A stretch of DNA of 64,000 nucleotides from Ramazzottius varieornatus (lineage: Eukaryota; Tardigrada; Eutardigrada; Parachela; Ramazzottiidae), in the NCBI GenBank assembly GCA_001949185.1, contig BDGG01000002.1, forward strand, positions 3,019,317 to 3,083,316, given 5' to 3'. Below are positions 9,408 through 21,068 of this stretch, piece after piece. Numbering within the stretch: position 1 is the first letter of the stretch; each line of letters begins with the position of its first letter. A program made the translations under genes and the position numbers. The notes beneath the pieces are model-generated. The model saw only the letters and a list, made by a program, of their open reading frames with translations. It had not been told where the DNA came from and made no database searches.

Positions 9408-12363
9408 CTACTGAAAGTTGAATAATGGCCCAGCGCCAACTTGCACCGGGCTCTCCGCTGAGGAGATAGACATTATCGGTCCGTACTGCGCAGCACCGTA
9501 AGGACCACCGTTGTTTTGCACTTGAAAGAACGTTTGAATGTTTCCTGCGAACGTAGGGGACGTCGGATAGGAGAGCGTGGCTGGTGCAGGTGAGAAAACT
9601 CGCTTCGAACAAAGAACGTCTTTCAGCATCTCGTGGGCTGGCTGCTCTCCACTTTGGATCTTTTCTTTACCTGGAAGATAAGTAAGATGCTGTATCCGAA
9701 CAGTAAAACTGGGAAGATAATGTTGCGATCGGCTCGGGTGTGAAGAAAGCCGCAAGAAAATTTCGTCCTTTTGCTACCACTAGTCTCGTCAAGTTATTAC
9801 GGTAACGAACGGTATGGCAATGGCGATTGTGCTACAACAATGAGTACGCGTACGATGGGAAATTATGGAACAGGCGGAAAAGACGGCAACACAGAAATTC
9901 GACCGTAGAAAAGTATAGAAAAGTGTATTACTGTGAATCGGTCGCGTACGTACGTTCTTCCGTACCCCGTAGCGAAAAGGCCTGGTCCCATAATTTCCAG
10001 TCGTGCGTAAACTCGTACAAATGACTGAAAAAATACATACAGCGAGTGGCAACCATTCTGAGGTCGATGAGGTTCAACAGCAGGTCGGAGAAGTTCGCCG
10101 TCTGGGTGGGCTGCAGTCGCGCCACCAGTAGCTTGAGAGCATCCAGCAGAGGCTCCTGAATCATCTCGATCGTATTCTCGTCCTCAATTTCCGGACAGTC
10201 TACAGATCAAAACCCAAGAATTAGTGGATCGGAATTAGGGATGGGCGCAGTATGATTTCGAAGGCAAACATACCTGCTCGAAAGAAGCACAAGGCACTCA
10301 GAACGGCTTGGCACGCCGCGTCCAGGCGCATTTGCGCGAGAATCTTGGCGAAGCGGAAGATGTCCTCTTGGATATCTTCCAGACCGAGCTCGATGCAGCG
10401 CAGTCTTGTCAGGTACACCCCACCAGAAAGGACGAATCGATCCGAGTGAGAGTCGTACAGGTTGCAGATTCGAAGAAGCTGAAACATCAAACAGTTGCTC
10501 GCAACACTCCCCCTTACTCCACCGCGGGGGAAATCGATATAAAAATCTTAGACAGTTAGACTCACCATTATCTCAAGGCAGCTGTTCTTCAAGAGAACTT
10601 GCTGGTCCGAAGTCGTCAAAGAAGAATAGCCGGGTAGTTTCCTGACATACTCTACGGCTTGCGTCAAAGCCGGATGTGAAAGCTCGTTAAGATCCATGAA
10701 CGGAGCCGCCTTCTTCATATTCTCCTCCTCGTCCAGACGAACATTCGGTGAAATCTACCAAAAACAACCGCAACTACAGTACTATTTTCCTCTTACAAAC
10801 TTAATACTGGCGCTCAGTCTGGGGTGATAGTATTTGCATTTTACCGTGGCGGTGCAGTTGTGGGCAGAGGCAATCCGATCCACAAGGTGCGAAAGACTCT
10901 GGGGAAGGCCGGTGAGAATGCTGGAGATGGGATAATCGTTCTTGCCTTTGTTCTTCCTCTCTCTCGTTTTACGAACCGCTGAAAATATTTGCAGTAAGTA
11001 TTAGCACTTTTTGCAGTTACCATTTCGCTTACGATTTCCGATTATTTGGGACGACGGCAATTCGAAGTCACCCAGAACGTCGTCTAAAGCGACGCGCGTT
11101 TTCACGGTTATTGACCGAATGCGTGCGCGACTTGGGAAAATGATCTGTGGAATTCATTGTCGACGTCCCCTTTTTCTGAGTTTCGTTTCTTACCTTCTCG
11201 GGACATGCCGGCTGCCAAACACCGTTGGAATCGGCAGTACTGACAACGGGTTCTCTTCTGCATGGTGATGTCGCAGTTACCATTCTTGTGGCACTTGTAT
11301 GTCGGGTTCTTTTGGATGGTTCGGCGAAAGAAACCCTGCATTAATGAATCAACAAAGACGAGATTATTGTCACTTGCTTGCTTTGATGAGAGACAAACAA
11401 GGTGATTTCCAGGTAGAGATCTCATCGAAGAAAGCTCTCTTCCTTGTTCTGGCAAGGAACAAGCGGCTTCTTGGAAGCCAACTTCACAAAAATCAAAGAT
11501 GGGAATCAATCAACTCAGCAATCTAGTAACTGTGAGTCTGTGACGGCACAGCCCTGTGAGGCAACAGTGCTATGCGGACACGGCCTTGAGTAATAAGTCA
11601 AGGCTATGCCAATGACGTCAACAAGGGATCAGTCATACAAATGGCCAGTTTGAACTGTTGATTGATCACATTCGAAGCATTTCTGTTGAGCCTCTAGGTC
11701 TGTTTTGGTTCTGATTTCTAACCTTGCATCCCTCGCAGCTGATTGTCTTGTAGTGAAGTCCTGAAGACTTGTCGTTGCAGATGACACATCTTCCTTCAGG
11801 ATAGGTCCGTTTCCGCTTCGCAGAGGTGGTCGGACTGCTGAGCGTGGAATCTCCCGACTGGGTGGTACTGCTGGGGAGGCTTTCCAGCGTCGACGGCGAT
11901 CGGGATGAGGATTCTCGCGACGACGTGTGGTAGCCTATGGATCCGGAAAGTGTTGGTTCTGAGCCGAAAGAGTCCTGGTCAGGACTGGATGGCATACGCG
12001 AGAAATTCGGCGAGAAGGTAGACGTACAGTTGACAGCTGATTGCGACGGAAATGAATCTGTACACGTACTCGTGATGAAAACAGATATATTTCAATGAGA
12101 CCATAGTAGGCTCACAGCCTACGCCATTATTCTCCGTCGACAGGTTCTACTCCTACCGTGAGAAAATATGGTTCGTCTGGTGGGAACTTACAGTTGCTCG
12201 TGGCGCCCAAGGGTTTCTGAACCGGAAACGCCTGATGGTAATATTTTAGGGTGGATTGGTGAGCAGTGGAAAAGGCGGCCATGTTCCCGTTTTGAATTCC
12301 GGAATAAGTAGAGAGATATTGTACAGTTTGTAGAGGATAGAAGGAGCCTAATGAGCTGTCCAT
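9408..12363 (-). CDS. RAR/TR-like nuclear receptor (NR1 group)
   Basis: Ligand-type transcription factor. Exons (5' to 3' on minus) 12192-12363, 11723-12057, 11194-11335, 10845-10978, 10566-10754, 10274-10478, 10041-10199 and 9408-9670 give 532 aa in one frame. The N-terminal A/B region is Ser/Thr-rich. The DNA-binding domain (about residues 146-213) begins CVICNDKSSGLHY with P-box CEGCKGFF, and its second finger ends CQYCRFQRCLAAGMSREAVR, closest by eye to retinoic-acid receptors. The ligand-binding domain starts near residue 240, with LPGYSSLTTSDQQVLLK (helix 3-4 signature), then LLRICNLYDSHSD and EPLLDALKLLVARLQPTQ (helix 8-9). After DLRMVATR the canonical helix 10/11 is missing: the exon stops and the tail (KEKIQSGEQPAHEMLKDVL) lacks a clear AF-2 helix. 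A MITE sits in that intron 30 bp from the donor. RAR and TR cannot be separated here. Confidence 0.88.
9849..10010. repeat. MITE, GGGAAATTATGG family, copy 1
   Basis: Ends GGGAAATTATGG and CCATAATTTCC are inverted; the core holds TACTGTGAATCGGTCGCGTA followed by CGTACGT. Copies 2 and 3 are at 36338-36538 and 51570-51746. It lies in the last intron of the nuclear receptor. Confidence 0.75.
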
Positions 12364-13508
12364 TTTTCAACAAATATAAATCTAACCTCATACGCACGAA
12401 AAACTGTCTCGAATTCAACTTTCACTCACAGTTCAAAATCTGGAACCTCGGCTATCACCCCGCAAAATCAAAGACCTGAGAATGATAGTTCACCTTAGTT
12501 AAAACTGGAGTTCTTGGAGGAGATCCAAGTTGCATTGTGTGTGTATAACTTTAAACTCCACCCCTCTGCTTCTGTTTCCAGCCAAAGAGCTCCGCCCCGG
12601 TCTTTTTGGCGATGGTGATGACTGGAGAAACGACACGTCCTTGTGAAATCAAGAGTGAACCCAATCAACCGCTGCAGCCTCGTGATACATCTGAGGGTGA
12701 GAGGGTGAGGTCCCGACTCCTCGGACCTTCAGCCGGGGCACAGGCTGGCTTCTTCGCCTGTGGTGGTCTGGCATGTCGGATGAGACAGGTTGTTGTTCAG
12801 CGAACATTCTGGGTATGGGTGGACATTGTCTGCCCAGCGTCCTTCTGGCCAGCTGACCTTAATTAGCGGCTTATCTGCTCATGACAAGTCAGGCTGTATT
12901 GTTCTCAAGCTGGAAATTCAGGTGTTCCTCTCCCTGGCTGAGCCTTTTCCTTGGGAGACAGCCTTGAAAAGGTGTTTGTGTGTCCTACTTTGCCCTTTGG
13001 CTTGGCAAGCCAGCTACAATGCCTTTTCAAATTTCACCAGCTCCATCGGCCATCGAGCATCTTTTCTAACTTTGACCAAAGGCTTTGCTTTAACACGTGC
13101 AACACCTTCGGGTCGTGTGGCACAAATTTCTGAAATATCCATACTTGAATCCAAAGTATCGAAAAATCCCATACAGGAAGGAGTCATGCATGAAACGCGG
13201 CGATGTCGACAATAAGACTTGATTTCCACACAGTGGTCTCCAGCAGAAATGTTTTTCGACACACGCTCTTTTACTGTAATCGTAAAGATATGCAGCAAGT
13301 TTAGCGCATAATACTAAACCATTAGGTCTGATAACAACCAGATACTACATTTTATTGTTCCCGTGGTTTGACTGATAACCGCGTAAAGGGAGTAGGATAG
13401 GGCGTTGATAACCAAGTTCCTTCAAGCGTCGTGCTTCCGGTTGAGGACACTTCCGTATGCAGGTAGGTTTATGATTCAAATGTCGTAGTTTATCGCATTT
13501 CTGCCAAC
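12364..13508. other. Intergenic spacer between nuclear receptor and alkaline phosphatase
   Basis: Divergent promoter region of the receptor (minus) and the phosphatase (plus). Open frames at 12606-12866 and 12790-13215 show no domain, no splice logic and no codon pattern I trust. No feature supported. Confidence 0.5.
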
Positions 13509-15804
13509 ATGGAACTCAGGAATATATACTGTGTTATTTTGTGGGTTATCGCTACGTTCGAAGCAACAAGATCAGAAAGTATACTTACCGTGGCGGTTTA
13601 TTTCCTAACATTTTTGTGCATTACATCTTGTCTTAATACATGTTTCCGTGATTGTAGGTCCTGACTATTGGGACCAGGTGGCTCGTAACGAGCTTCGACG
13701 AGCCCTGAATGTTCGAAAGATCGAGAAACGACCGAAGAATGTCGTCTTCTTCCTGGGGGACGGCATGGGCATCACCACGTTGACCGCTTCCCGAATCTAC
13801 AAAGGACAGCTAAACGGGAGACGGGGAGAGGAAGGAACTTTGTCCTTCGAGAATTTTCCTCACGTCGGACTGTCAAAGGTATGCTCCAAGCCAACCGCAG
13901 AGCGCTGGAAATTTATCAGTTAGTTATGTAACTTTCTATACAGACGTACAATGATGATGCCCAAGTGCCAGACTCGGCCGGAACTGCCACCGCATTCTTT
14001 TGTGGGAAGAAGGCCGCACTCGGAGTGATCGGACTGAACAGTAACGCCAAGTTGGACGTGTGTTCCACTGCCGCGGGTAACGAAATGTCCTCCATTCTGG
14101 AATGGGCTCAGGAAGCCGGCAAAGCTACTGGTTTGGTGACCACCACCAGGATCACCCATGCCACACCTGCCGGCACTTACGCTCACACACCCAACCGCGA
14201 CTGGGAGTATGATGGCGAGATCCCTGCAGCTGACCGAGGAAGGTGCAAAGATATCGCGACCCAACTGATCGACAGCGACCCGGGCAGACACATCAGAGTA
14301 AAAAGAACGCTTATACCGATAACAGCATCGCATATCAATACAAAAAAATACGAAGCTGACGAACTTGCACAATCGTTGCTTCAAGTGGCGCACGATTTCA
14401 TTGTTGTTGGCTAGAATGGTGCGCCACTTGATATGACGAGCTTGTTCGTTTTATTCGATCAGCTTCCACAATGAAACTATACCTATGATTGTTTCAGGTT
14501 ATCTTCGGTGGTGGTCGACGAATGTTTCTGCCCACCAGCGCTGGAGGAAGTCGTGGCGATGGCTTAAACTTGATCGACCGCTGGTTGAGGGAGAAGAGCC
14601 AGCTGCGACCGGGCAAAACATTCTACGTGCGCAACTTCACCGAAATGGACCAACTGGATGCCGCCAACACGGACTACGTCCTCGGCCTTTTCAACAGCGA
14701 TCACATGAAGTACGAGTTGGAACGCGAGAAAACCGTTAATCAAAGCGATCGAGAACCCTCGCTGAAGGAGATGGTCGAAAAGGCCATTGATATACTTGTT
14801 GCTCGAAACACTGGGTTCTTCTTGGCGGTCGAAGGTGGCAAGATCGACCACGGACACCACGCTGGACAGGCCAAGAAGGCCATGCACGACGTAGTGGCGT
14901 TTGATCAAGCCATTGAGATGGCGGTGAATAAGTTGGGAACGGAGGATACCCTGTTTGTGGTGACGGCGGACCATTCGCACACACTATCCATGGGCGGATA
15001 CGCTAAACGAGGTACGGTATGAAAAACTGCAAGAGCGCAAACCCAGTTGCGCGAATTGATGGAAAAAACATAAGTTGTATCGCAAGGTGATTTTAGGAGG
15101 TAGTATCTTGGGCTTCGGAGGGACAGCCAACACCCTCAACACGGAACCATCTCACATCCATCCCGACGAGCGAGTCCCCTACTTGACGCTGGCCTACGCC
15201 AACGGTCCCGGAGGCGGCATGTGGTTCAAGAGGAACTACAGCGACCCTGGCAGCATTCAACCAGGACCAGGTACCATAAGTTTCCTTCACGTATCTCTTG
15301 GCGCGCGTGACCCATTCAAACAAAAATAGTTTGTCTCCGTGCTTGGCAGAGGACGACAACTTCATACAAGATGCGGGAATCAAACTGGGTATCGAGTCGC
15401 ACGGTGGTGAAGATGTAGCCATCTACGCTAACGGACCCTTCGCTCACCTGTTCCACACCCTCCACGAGCAGAACTACATCCCGGTGGCCATCGACTATGC
15501 GGCGTGCTACCGCAATCAAGATGCGCCACATTGCAGAGAGGCCGAGACGACCGGTCCTACCAGCAAACCCGAGGTAGGCTCAACCTCTGTTATGTCCTCC
15601 AGCCCAACTGAACCGCGTACAACCACACCGACGTTGTTTGATCCAGCGTCGTCGTCAACGTTGAGTTCGAACACCGCTAGTCCTGCGGCTTACTCATCCT
15701 CACCCCAGGTGACTACACCGAGTACCGGTAGCTCGAATACATTTTCCTTTCTTCTAATTTCCACTATTGCTTTCGCCGTACTTATTCGCGGTAGACCTTT
15801 CTAA
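13509..15804 (+). CDS. Alkaline phosphatase, GPI-anchored type (copy 1, intact)
   Basis: Zn/Mg-dependent phosphomonoesterase at the cell surface. Exons 13509-13578, 13658-13878, 13944-14297, 14498-15011, 15097-15270 and 15350-15804 join in phase to 595 aa. The first exon is a signal peptide (MELRNIYCVILWVIATFEA). Metal and catalytic motifs are all present: FFLGDGMGITT (metal Asp), VPDSAGTATAFFCG (nucleophile Ser), THATPAGTYAH, EGGKIDHGHH, TADHSH and ESHGGEDVAIYA. After the catalytic domain comes a Ser/Thr/Pro-rich stalk and a hydrophobic end (FSFLLISTIAFAVLI) typical of GPI signals. Intron 3 carries a GTGCGCCACTTG foldback. It is followed head-to-tail by a decayed copy. Confidence 0.93.
14025..14260 (+). 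repeat. Near-identical tract shared with the second phosphatase copy
   Basis: This 236-bp part of exon 3 matches 16963-17198 with only three differences seen by eye, while neighbouring exon sequence differs at many third positions. Best read as a gene-conversion tract. Confidence 0.8.
14381..14430. repeat. GTGCGCCACTTG foldback repeat in alkaline phosphatase intron 3
   Basis: TCAAGTGGCGCAC and GTGCGCCACTTGA are perfect inverted arms around a 24-bp loop. Confidence 0.75.
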
Positions 15805-16356
15805 GTCAGCTCAACTTTGACTTTTCTCGAACGTACTTGCCGGTGAGAGTCTGCTTTGTTGCACCTGAACAAAATTTCGCATGATGTCATTAATCAAGCT
15901 CCGGTGTCTGATAACTGTCGATTGGCGGCCAGGTCTATGTTTATTTCTTATTCTTCGAGTTTTAATTCCGCATGCAAAATCAGTACCAGGACTGCAAACA
16001 GTATACATGTATGTGCAGACATATTACGGGTCTTGCAATCAAGATTATGTTTGCCTGGTAAGTGTCCGCTCGTTGCTTGGTCTAGAGTGACGAAACAACT
16101 GAGGAAGTATTTGCCGTTCAAGCAAGATCAAGCACGATGTGCTCATGTTTCACGGAGCTCAGATATCGACAAGATGTTTATTACTGATATTAAACTGATA
16201 ACCCGGAAGAAGCCATCGTACACAGAAGTTATAAAGTTTCTCGTGACGGTTCCATCCGCGAGTAGCCTTTCATCCGTCGGTTCAGAGCTCTTACGTAGAC
16301 AGTCTCACACTACGCTTTGTACAATTCCAATAAATCAACGATCTTCCGCGCCAGCC
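15805..16356. other. Spacer between tandem alkaline phosphatases
   Basis: A 220-residue open frame (15856-16518) crosses the spacer into the next gene's first exon and intron, but it has no domain and is not conserved between the two gene copies; taken as chance. Presumed promoter of copy 2. Confidence 0.5.
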
Positions 16357-18488
16357 ATGAAACACAACAATCTTGGTGGCGATTTCTTGTTACTGTTTCT
16401 GTGCTGCGGACAAACGATTGCGGAAAGCAAGTCAATGTTCCAGCGATGGTCCCCAATTCTGAACGCTTTTGCTACGGCTACGGCTACTCCAAGACCAGCT
16501 ACGACTGGTTATCTTTAGGTCCCGAACACTGGGAGAGGATTGCTGAAGCAGAGCTTAAACGAGCGCTCGGGACACAGAAGATCGAGAAGCGGCCCAAAAA
16601 CGTCGTCTTCTTTCTGGGTGACGGCATGGGTATCACGACGCGCATCTATAAATGGCAGCTGTATGGCCAAAACGGAGAAGAAGGCAGCCTATTCTTCGAG
16701 AAGTTTCCCCACGTCGGGCTTTCCAATATATAATTTATTTGAAGTGGCAAATCTTTTAGGATTTATTGCACTCTAGCGGGACGACAGTACCGGTTGATGG
16801 TTCAAAGCTGACTGTTTGGAACGCTAATCGTACTTTGCCTTTTGCCAACGTATCAATTACCCACTGTGGCTTCGTCCCCAGACGTACAATGACGATGCTC
16901 AAGTTCCGGATTCTGCTGGTACTGCCACGGCGTTCTTATGCGGACAAAAGGCAGCTTTGGGCGTGATCGGACTGAACAGTAACGCCAAGTTGGACGTGTG
17001 TTCCACTGCCGCGGGTAACGAAATGTCCTCCATTCTGGAATGGGCTCAGGAAGCCGGCAAAACTACTGGTTTGGTGACCACCACCAGGATCACCCATGCC
17101 ACACCTGCCGGCACTTACGCTTACACACCCAACCGCGACTGGGAGTATGATGGCGAGATCCCTGCAGCTGACCGAGGAAGATGCAAAGATATCGCGACAC
17201 AGCTTATCGACAGCGAACCTGGCAAAAATATCCGAGTGAAAAGCCCTTCTGGCTGGAACGACTGTTGTGTTCAATGTCAGGCATAAATTCCGTCCATTCA
17301 AATTTCAATCAATCAAGCACATCTGGTTTACTGAGACTGAGTAGTAAAAACTAGCTTTTGCAAGTCGGGTTTTATATCAGTTTTCGATATTAGGCTTCGG
17401 TTGACTTTTGTCGCTTGATTAATCGTTAAGTACGTAAAGTATACCCAGACTGAATACAGCACTGGCTGGAGCATTTGGGCTCATATGCTTCTTCTGTACA
17501 CGGGCAAATGTTTCGTTGCTCTCCTCAGGTTATATTTGGAGGACGGCGAAGGATGTTTCTCCCCAAGGCCGGCTCCAGTCCGCACGGAAATGGTAGTCGT
17601 CAGGATGGTGTGGACCTGATTGACCGATGGATTACCCAGAAAGCTCAGACCAAGTTTTTCTATGTCACCAACTTTACCGACATGAACCAGCTGGAGCCTG
17701 CCAATACGGACTACGTTTTTGGACTCTTTAACAACGACCACATGAACTACGAGTTAGAACGAAACAAGACGACCAACAACGCCAACCGAGAACCCTCTCT
17801 AAAAGAGATGACGGAAAAGGCTATCGACATTCTTCTCCGGCATGGCGACGGGTTCTTCTTGGCGTTCGAAGGGGGGAAGATTGACCACGGCCACCATGCG
17901 GGAAAGGCCAAACTGGCCATGTATGACGTGTTGGCGTTCGATGAAGCAATTGAGGTGGCAGTGAACAAGCTGGGAACAGAGGAGACCCTGTTTGTGGTGA
18001 CGGCAGACCATTCGCACAGTCCTTCCATGGGCGGCTACGCTAAACGAGGTAAAGCGACCCAGGGCTAAATATCGGAATCTGAGCAACGCAGATCCAGCAT
18101 GTCAAATGACTGTCTTAGAAAATAACGCAAAAGGATTCTGCTACATTCATCGTTTCTTTTTCTAACTTAGGAAACTCTATTTTGGGTTTCGGTGGCGCAG
18201 CTAACACCACAGGGACCGTTTTTCCCAACGAAAATGTTCCGTACCTGACATTGGCCTACGCCAACGGCCCAGGAGGTGGTCTGTGGTTCACAGGCAACTA
18301 CACGGATCCGGCTAGCATACTCCCTATTGGACCAGGTGCAAGCACATACCGTGGTGAAGGCTTTCTCAGTTCACAGTTTTTCCGCTGTTACTATCCTAAA
18401 TGTTCTTGCTTGTTTTATAGAGGATGACGGTTTCATTCAAGATGCCGGTATCCCGCTGAGTTCCGAGACTCTCTGCTCTTTGCTCTGA
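16357..18488 (+). pseudogene. Alkaline phosphatase copy 2, decayed tandem duplicate
   Basis: Same exon plan as copy 1: 16357-16426 (signal exon, exactly 70 nt in both copies), 16519-about 16727, 16882-17235, 17529-18048, 18171-18335 and 18421-18488. Much is intact (FFLGDGMGITT, DSAGTATAFLCG, EGGKIDHGHH, TADHSH). Damage: intron 1 uses a GC donor (A|GCAAGT); a four-codon deletion (LTAS in copy 1) follows GMGITT; the exon 2 donor is lost (copy 1 AAG|GTATGC, here AATATATAA, so the frame runs to a stop at 16731-16733); and the last exon leaves homology after FIQDAGIPL and stops, removing the zinc-binding HGGEDV segment, stalk and GPI signal. Exon 3 was partly overwritten from copy 1. An alternative donor could keep an mRNA, but a protein lacking HGGEDV should not be active. 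Confidence 0.8.
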
Positions 18489-18675
18489 TTTTCTGTTTCG
18501 CAGTGCTTGTTTGTTGCCGGCATTACTGGAAATTTCTCGGCTAGCCTACCAATTTTTTTATAGCACAGTCACTACGTCCGCTTATCAGGTTTTAGGATTA
18601 CAAACAAAATTGATGTTAGCGATGTCAATGTGTCAAAAACCCAGCGGACCGTAAGGTACAGTATAAAGTAAGTTA

Positions 18676-19143
18676 TCAGCCTATTCCGGTAACAGGGTAA
18701 ATTTTTTCTGGAGCGGCGCGTGGTGCATCCTGCATCAGGAACTTGGTTGGTTCTTGAACCTTGGGATTTCCGATCTCCAGGCTAAACTCCTGCGGTGGTG
18801 GTGGAATTTCAATGCCCGGTATCGCCAAGGCTGAATTCTGTAGACCACTTCCTCCAAGGCCTTGCGCAGCTGTAAAACGTTTTGCGTTGCAGACGACAAA
18901 CCGGAAGTGTACAGTAACCGAATAAACAGTAACACAGAGTAACTGTTGAGCAGCTTGAGACTTACCTGAGCTTGTTTTCGACTGCAGTAAGAGCAGAAGA
19001 AGGATGGATTCTGCCCCGTTACTACTAAAAGTTGTTGCAGGAATATTGATGGGAATACGATGCGCATGCGGTCGGCGTTCCGAAGACCCGCTGCTGGAAT
19101 CTCCACCTCGCACTTGCGGTCTCAGCACACCTATGCTGTCCAT
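18676..19143 (-). CDS. Small two-exon gene, unknown
   Basis: Not recognised. A good donor (AG|GTAAGT at 18965) and acceptor (TTTTACAG before 18869) define exons 18966-19143 and 18676-18869. From the first ATG the product is 123 aa: Ser/Arg-rich N-terminus, a run of six Leu, then a Pro-rich tail (EIPPPPQEFSLEIGNPK) ending EKIYPVTGIG. A second frame through the same exons from an ATG at 19106 is also open across the splice (LRKALEEVVYRIQPWRY), so the coding frame is uncertain. It sits between the phosphatase copies and cytidine deaminase. Confidence 0.4.
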   Translation of the reverse strand: MDSIGVLRPQVRGGDSSSGSSERRPHAHRIPINIPATTFSSNGAESILLLLLLQSKTSSGKSQAAQQLLCVTVYSVTVHFRFVVCNAKRFTAAQGLGGSGLQNSALAIPGIEIPPPPQEFSLEIGNPKVQEPTKFLMQDAPRAAPEKIYPVTGIG

Positions 19144-19856
19144 TCTCTTGCAGCGAAAAAGAAACTAAGAATTCCTGCGGATCTACGTTGAGTGGCTACA
19201 TCTACAGTCTACCGAAAAGGCTCTCGGATCTTGCCGGAGCTTTCCATCAGCGATTCTGTTTACGTCGATGGAAAGAGCGGTTGTCCAGAGGTATCGTTGT
19301 CAGATTTGGTAACGTCGTTGGCATGTTTACAGCGTATAGGTGCCGTATCAGTTACCGTTTATTTACACCATTGTTCGTGTACCCCAATGCGATGGTAAAC
19401 GTAAAAGGTTGTCTCACTTCCTTGTTCACAAACATTGCTCATTGCTGTTGCATTTTGGGTATAAAATGTGTCATCCGACTGAAAAACTTTAAAATTCTAC
19501 ACTCAACCGGAAATCAGGGTTTTGCACATACGAGTGACTTTCCAGTCAGGTTACTCGCTAGTGTGAAAGCTTGCAGTGCTGTATTCCAGCGTGGTTATAT
19601 GCATCAAGCTGACATGAGCCATCAGACAAGCACTTAAACTTGAACCAAAAGTGATAAGAGTTGAACTTATCGCACCTTCGTACCGCAAACTGTGCGAAGG
19701 GACAATCACGGCAGATCCGGTTACGCACTTGTAATTTTGCTCTAATGCGCCACTTTGACCAACACTACTATGAACTTATCCTGATCCTCAGTTGTTACTG
19801 GTCGATACCGAACAGTTATTTGGCAGCGAGTTAAAGCCAAATCTAGAAGATTTACG
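19144..19856. other. Intergenic spacer
   Basis: A 149-codon open frame at 19188-19637 has no recognisable domain or splice context and is not called. Otherwise empty. Confidence 0.5.
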
Positions 19857-20786
19857 ATGTCGACTGCACTGGACCTGGCCCTCCTCCGGGTGTCAGGTAA
19901 GTCTCGTTTCCATTTCCCATCGGTTCGGAATGTCGCTGCGTCGTATGACTCGTATCGGCTGCAGTACGGTCGTTTTTGTAGAACCAGAAGTAAGACAGTT
20001 GCTCCAAGCCTGTCAAGAGGTGAAGAAGCGAGCTTATTCGGTTTACAGCAATTTTAGGGTCGGCGCCGCGCTTATCACGGAACGGGACCGCCACATTATC
20101 ACAGGTAAACTTTGACGACGTAAGTTCACGTAACAGGTATATCGTTTCCTCCCAGCTGTCCACGTTGTGTTCAAACCGAGTTAGCAAACACAAGTCATTG
20201 CAGGTTGTAATGTCGAGAACGCTTCCTACGGACTCACGGTCTGCGCCGAACGAGCCGCCATTTGCCAGGCGGTGTCCAGAGGATACCGAGAATTTTCCTG
20301 CATTGCCGTCACATCGTGAGTACCGAAAAATAACTCCTTTTCCAAGTAGAAATTGTGAGGCACCGTGTGAGCATATCGGTCTGTGCAACAGTAAGCATAA
20401 GGAAGTATCTTCCTCGTCCGGACTGTGTACTGTATATCCTGATCCTTGAGCGATAGCGCGCCGATAGGAACGCTGATTCCGAATTGTTTCTACAAATGAT
20501 TAGTAACAACGTTGTCGTCTCATTCCGATTCACGCTTTTTGCTTACAGAGACGTTCAAGGAGTTTACTGTACACCTTGTGGAGCTTGCCGGCAGTTTATC
20601 GCAGAGTTTTCGCCTGAAGGTTACGTCCTTCTGGTTCAACCCGGCCTCTCTGAAGACGAGTACCTCAAAGGGAAAGGCGCTCAGATCGTCGCAGTGAGCA
20701 GCTTACTTCCGTCCGGATTCACCCCAGCGGACCTGCATTTACCGAAACACAAAGAACAGGACGTCACCGAAACCATCCAACTCTGA
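19857..20786 (+). CDS. CDA: Cytidine deaminase
   Basis: Pyrimidine salvage enzyme converting cytidine/deoxycytidine to uridine/deoxyuridine. Exons 19857-19896, 19982-20104, 20204-20315 and 20549-20786 join in phase to 170 aa, slightly longer than the human enzyme (146 aa). Substrate region [17 protein letters not shown]; zinc site and catalytic Glu in TVCAERAAI; second zinc motif [11 protein letters not shown]. These are the Cys-type ligands of small tetrameric CDAs. The end [11 protein letters not shown] is the family C-terminal signature. A polyadenylation signal AATAAA lies at about 20809. No defects. Confidence 0.95.
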
Positions 20787-21068
20787 ATTTATTCCACCAT
20801 TATCCCCCAATAAACAAATTTTTTCTTCAATATTTATTATATTGTTTGGTGCAGTATAAGGAACATTAATGGTAACCCAACAGCAAACAACTGACCACGA
20901 AAGCTGACCTACACTACTGTCTGTGTTCTGCAAAAGAGGAACAAAAAGAAAACATCACAAAAAGAATCCTCAAAGAGGCAAAACTTATTATGTACAGCAT
21001 TTTCTCGACGAACAATAAAATCACAGGTCATCGCAGCAGCACTTCTGAATCAAACTACATCAACCGTA

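Noticed and set aside
12606-13215. Two overlapping + open frames between receptor and phosphatase
   Set aside because: No domain, no splice signals, poor codon pattern.
15856-16518. 220-aa open frame upstream of phosphatase copy 2
   Set aside because: No domain; it runs through the spacer, exon 1 and a GC-AG intron of the phosphatase copy. The shared 70-nt signal exon explains its end.
18676-19143. Naming the small minus gene
   Set aside because: Two frames are open across the same splice and neither matches a family I recognise, so no function is given.
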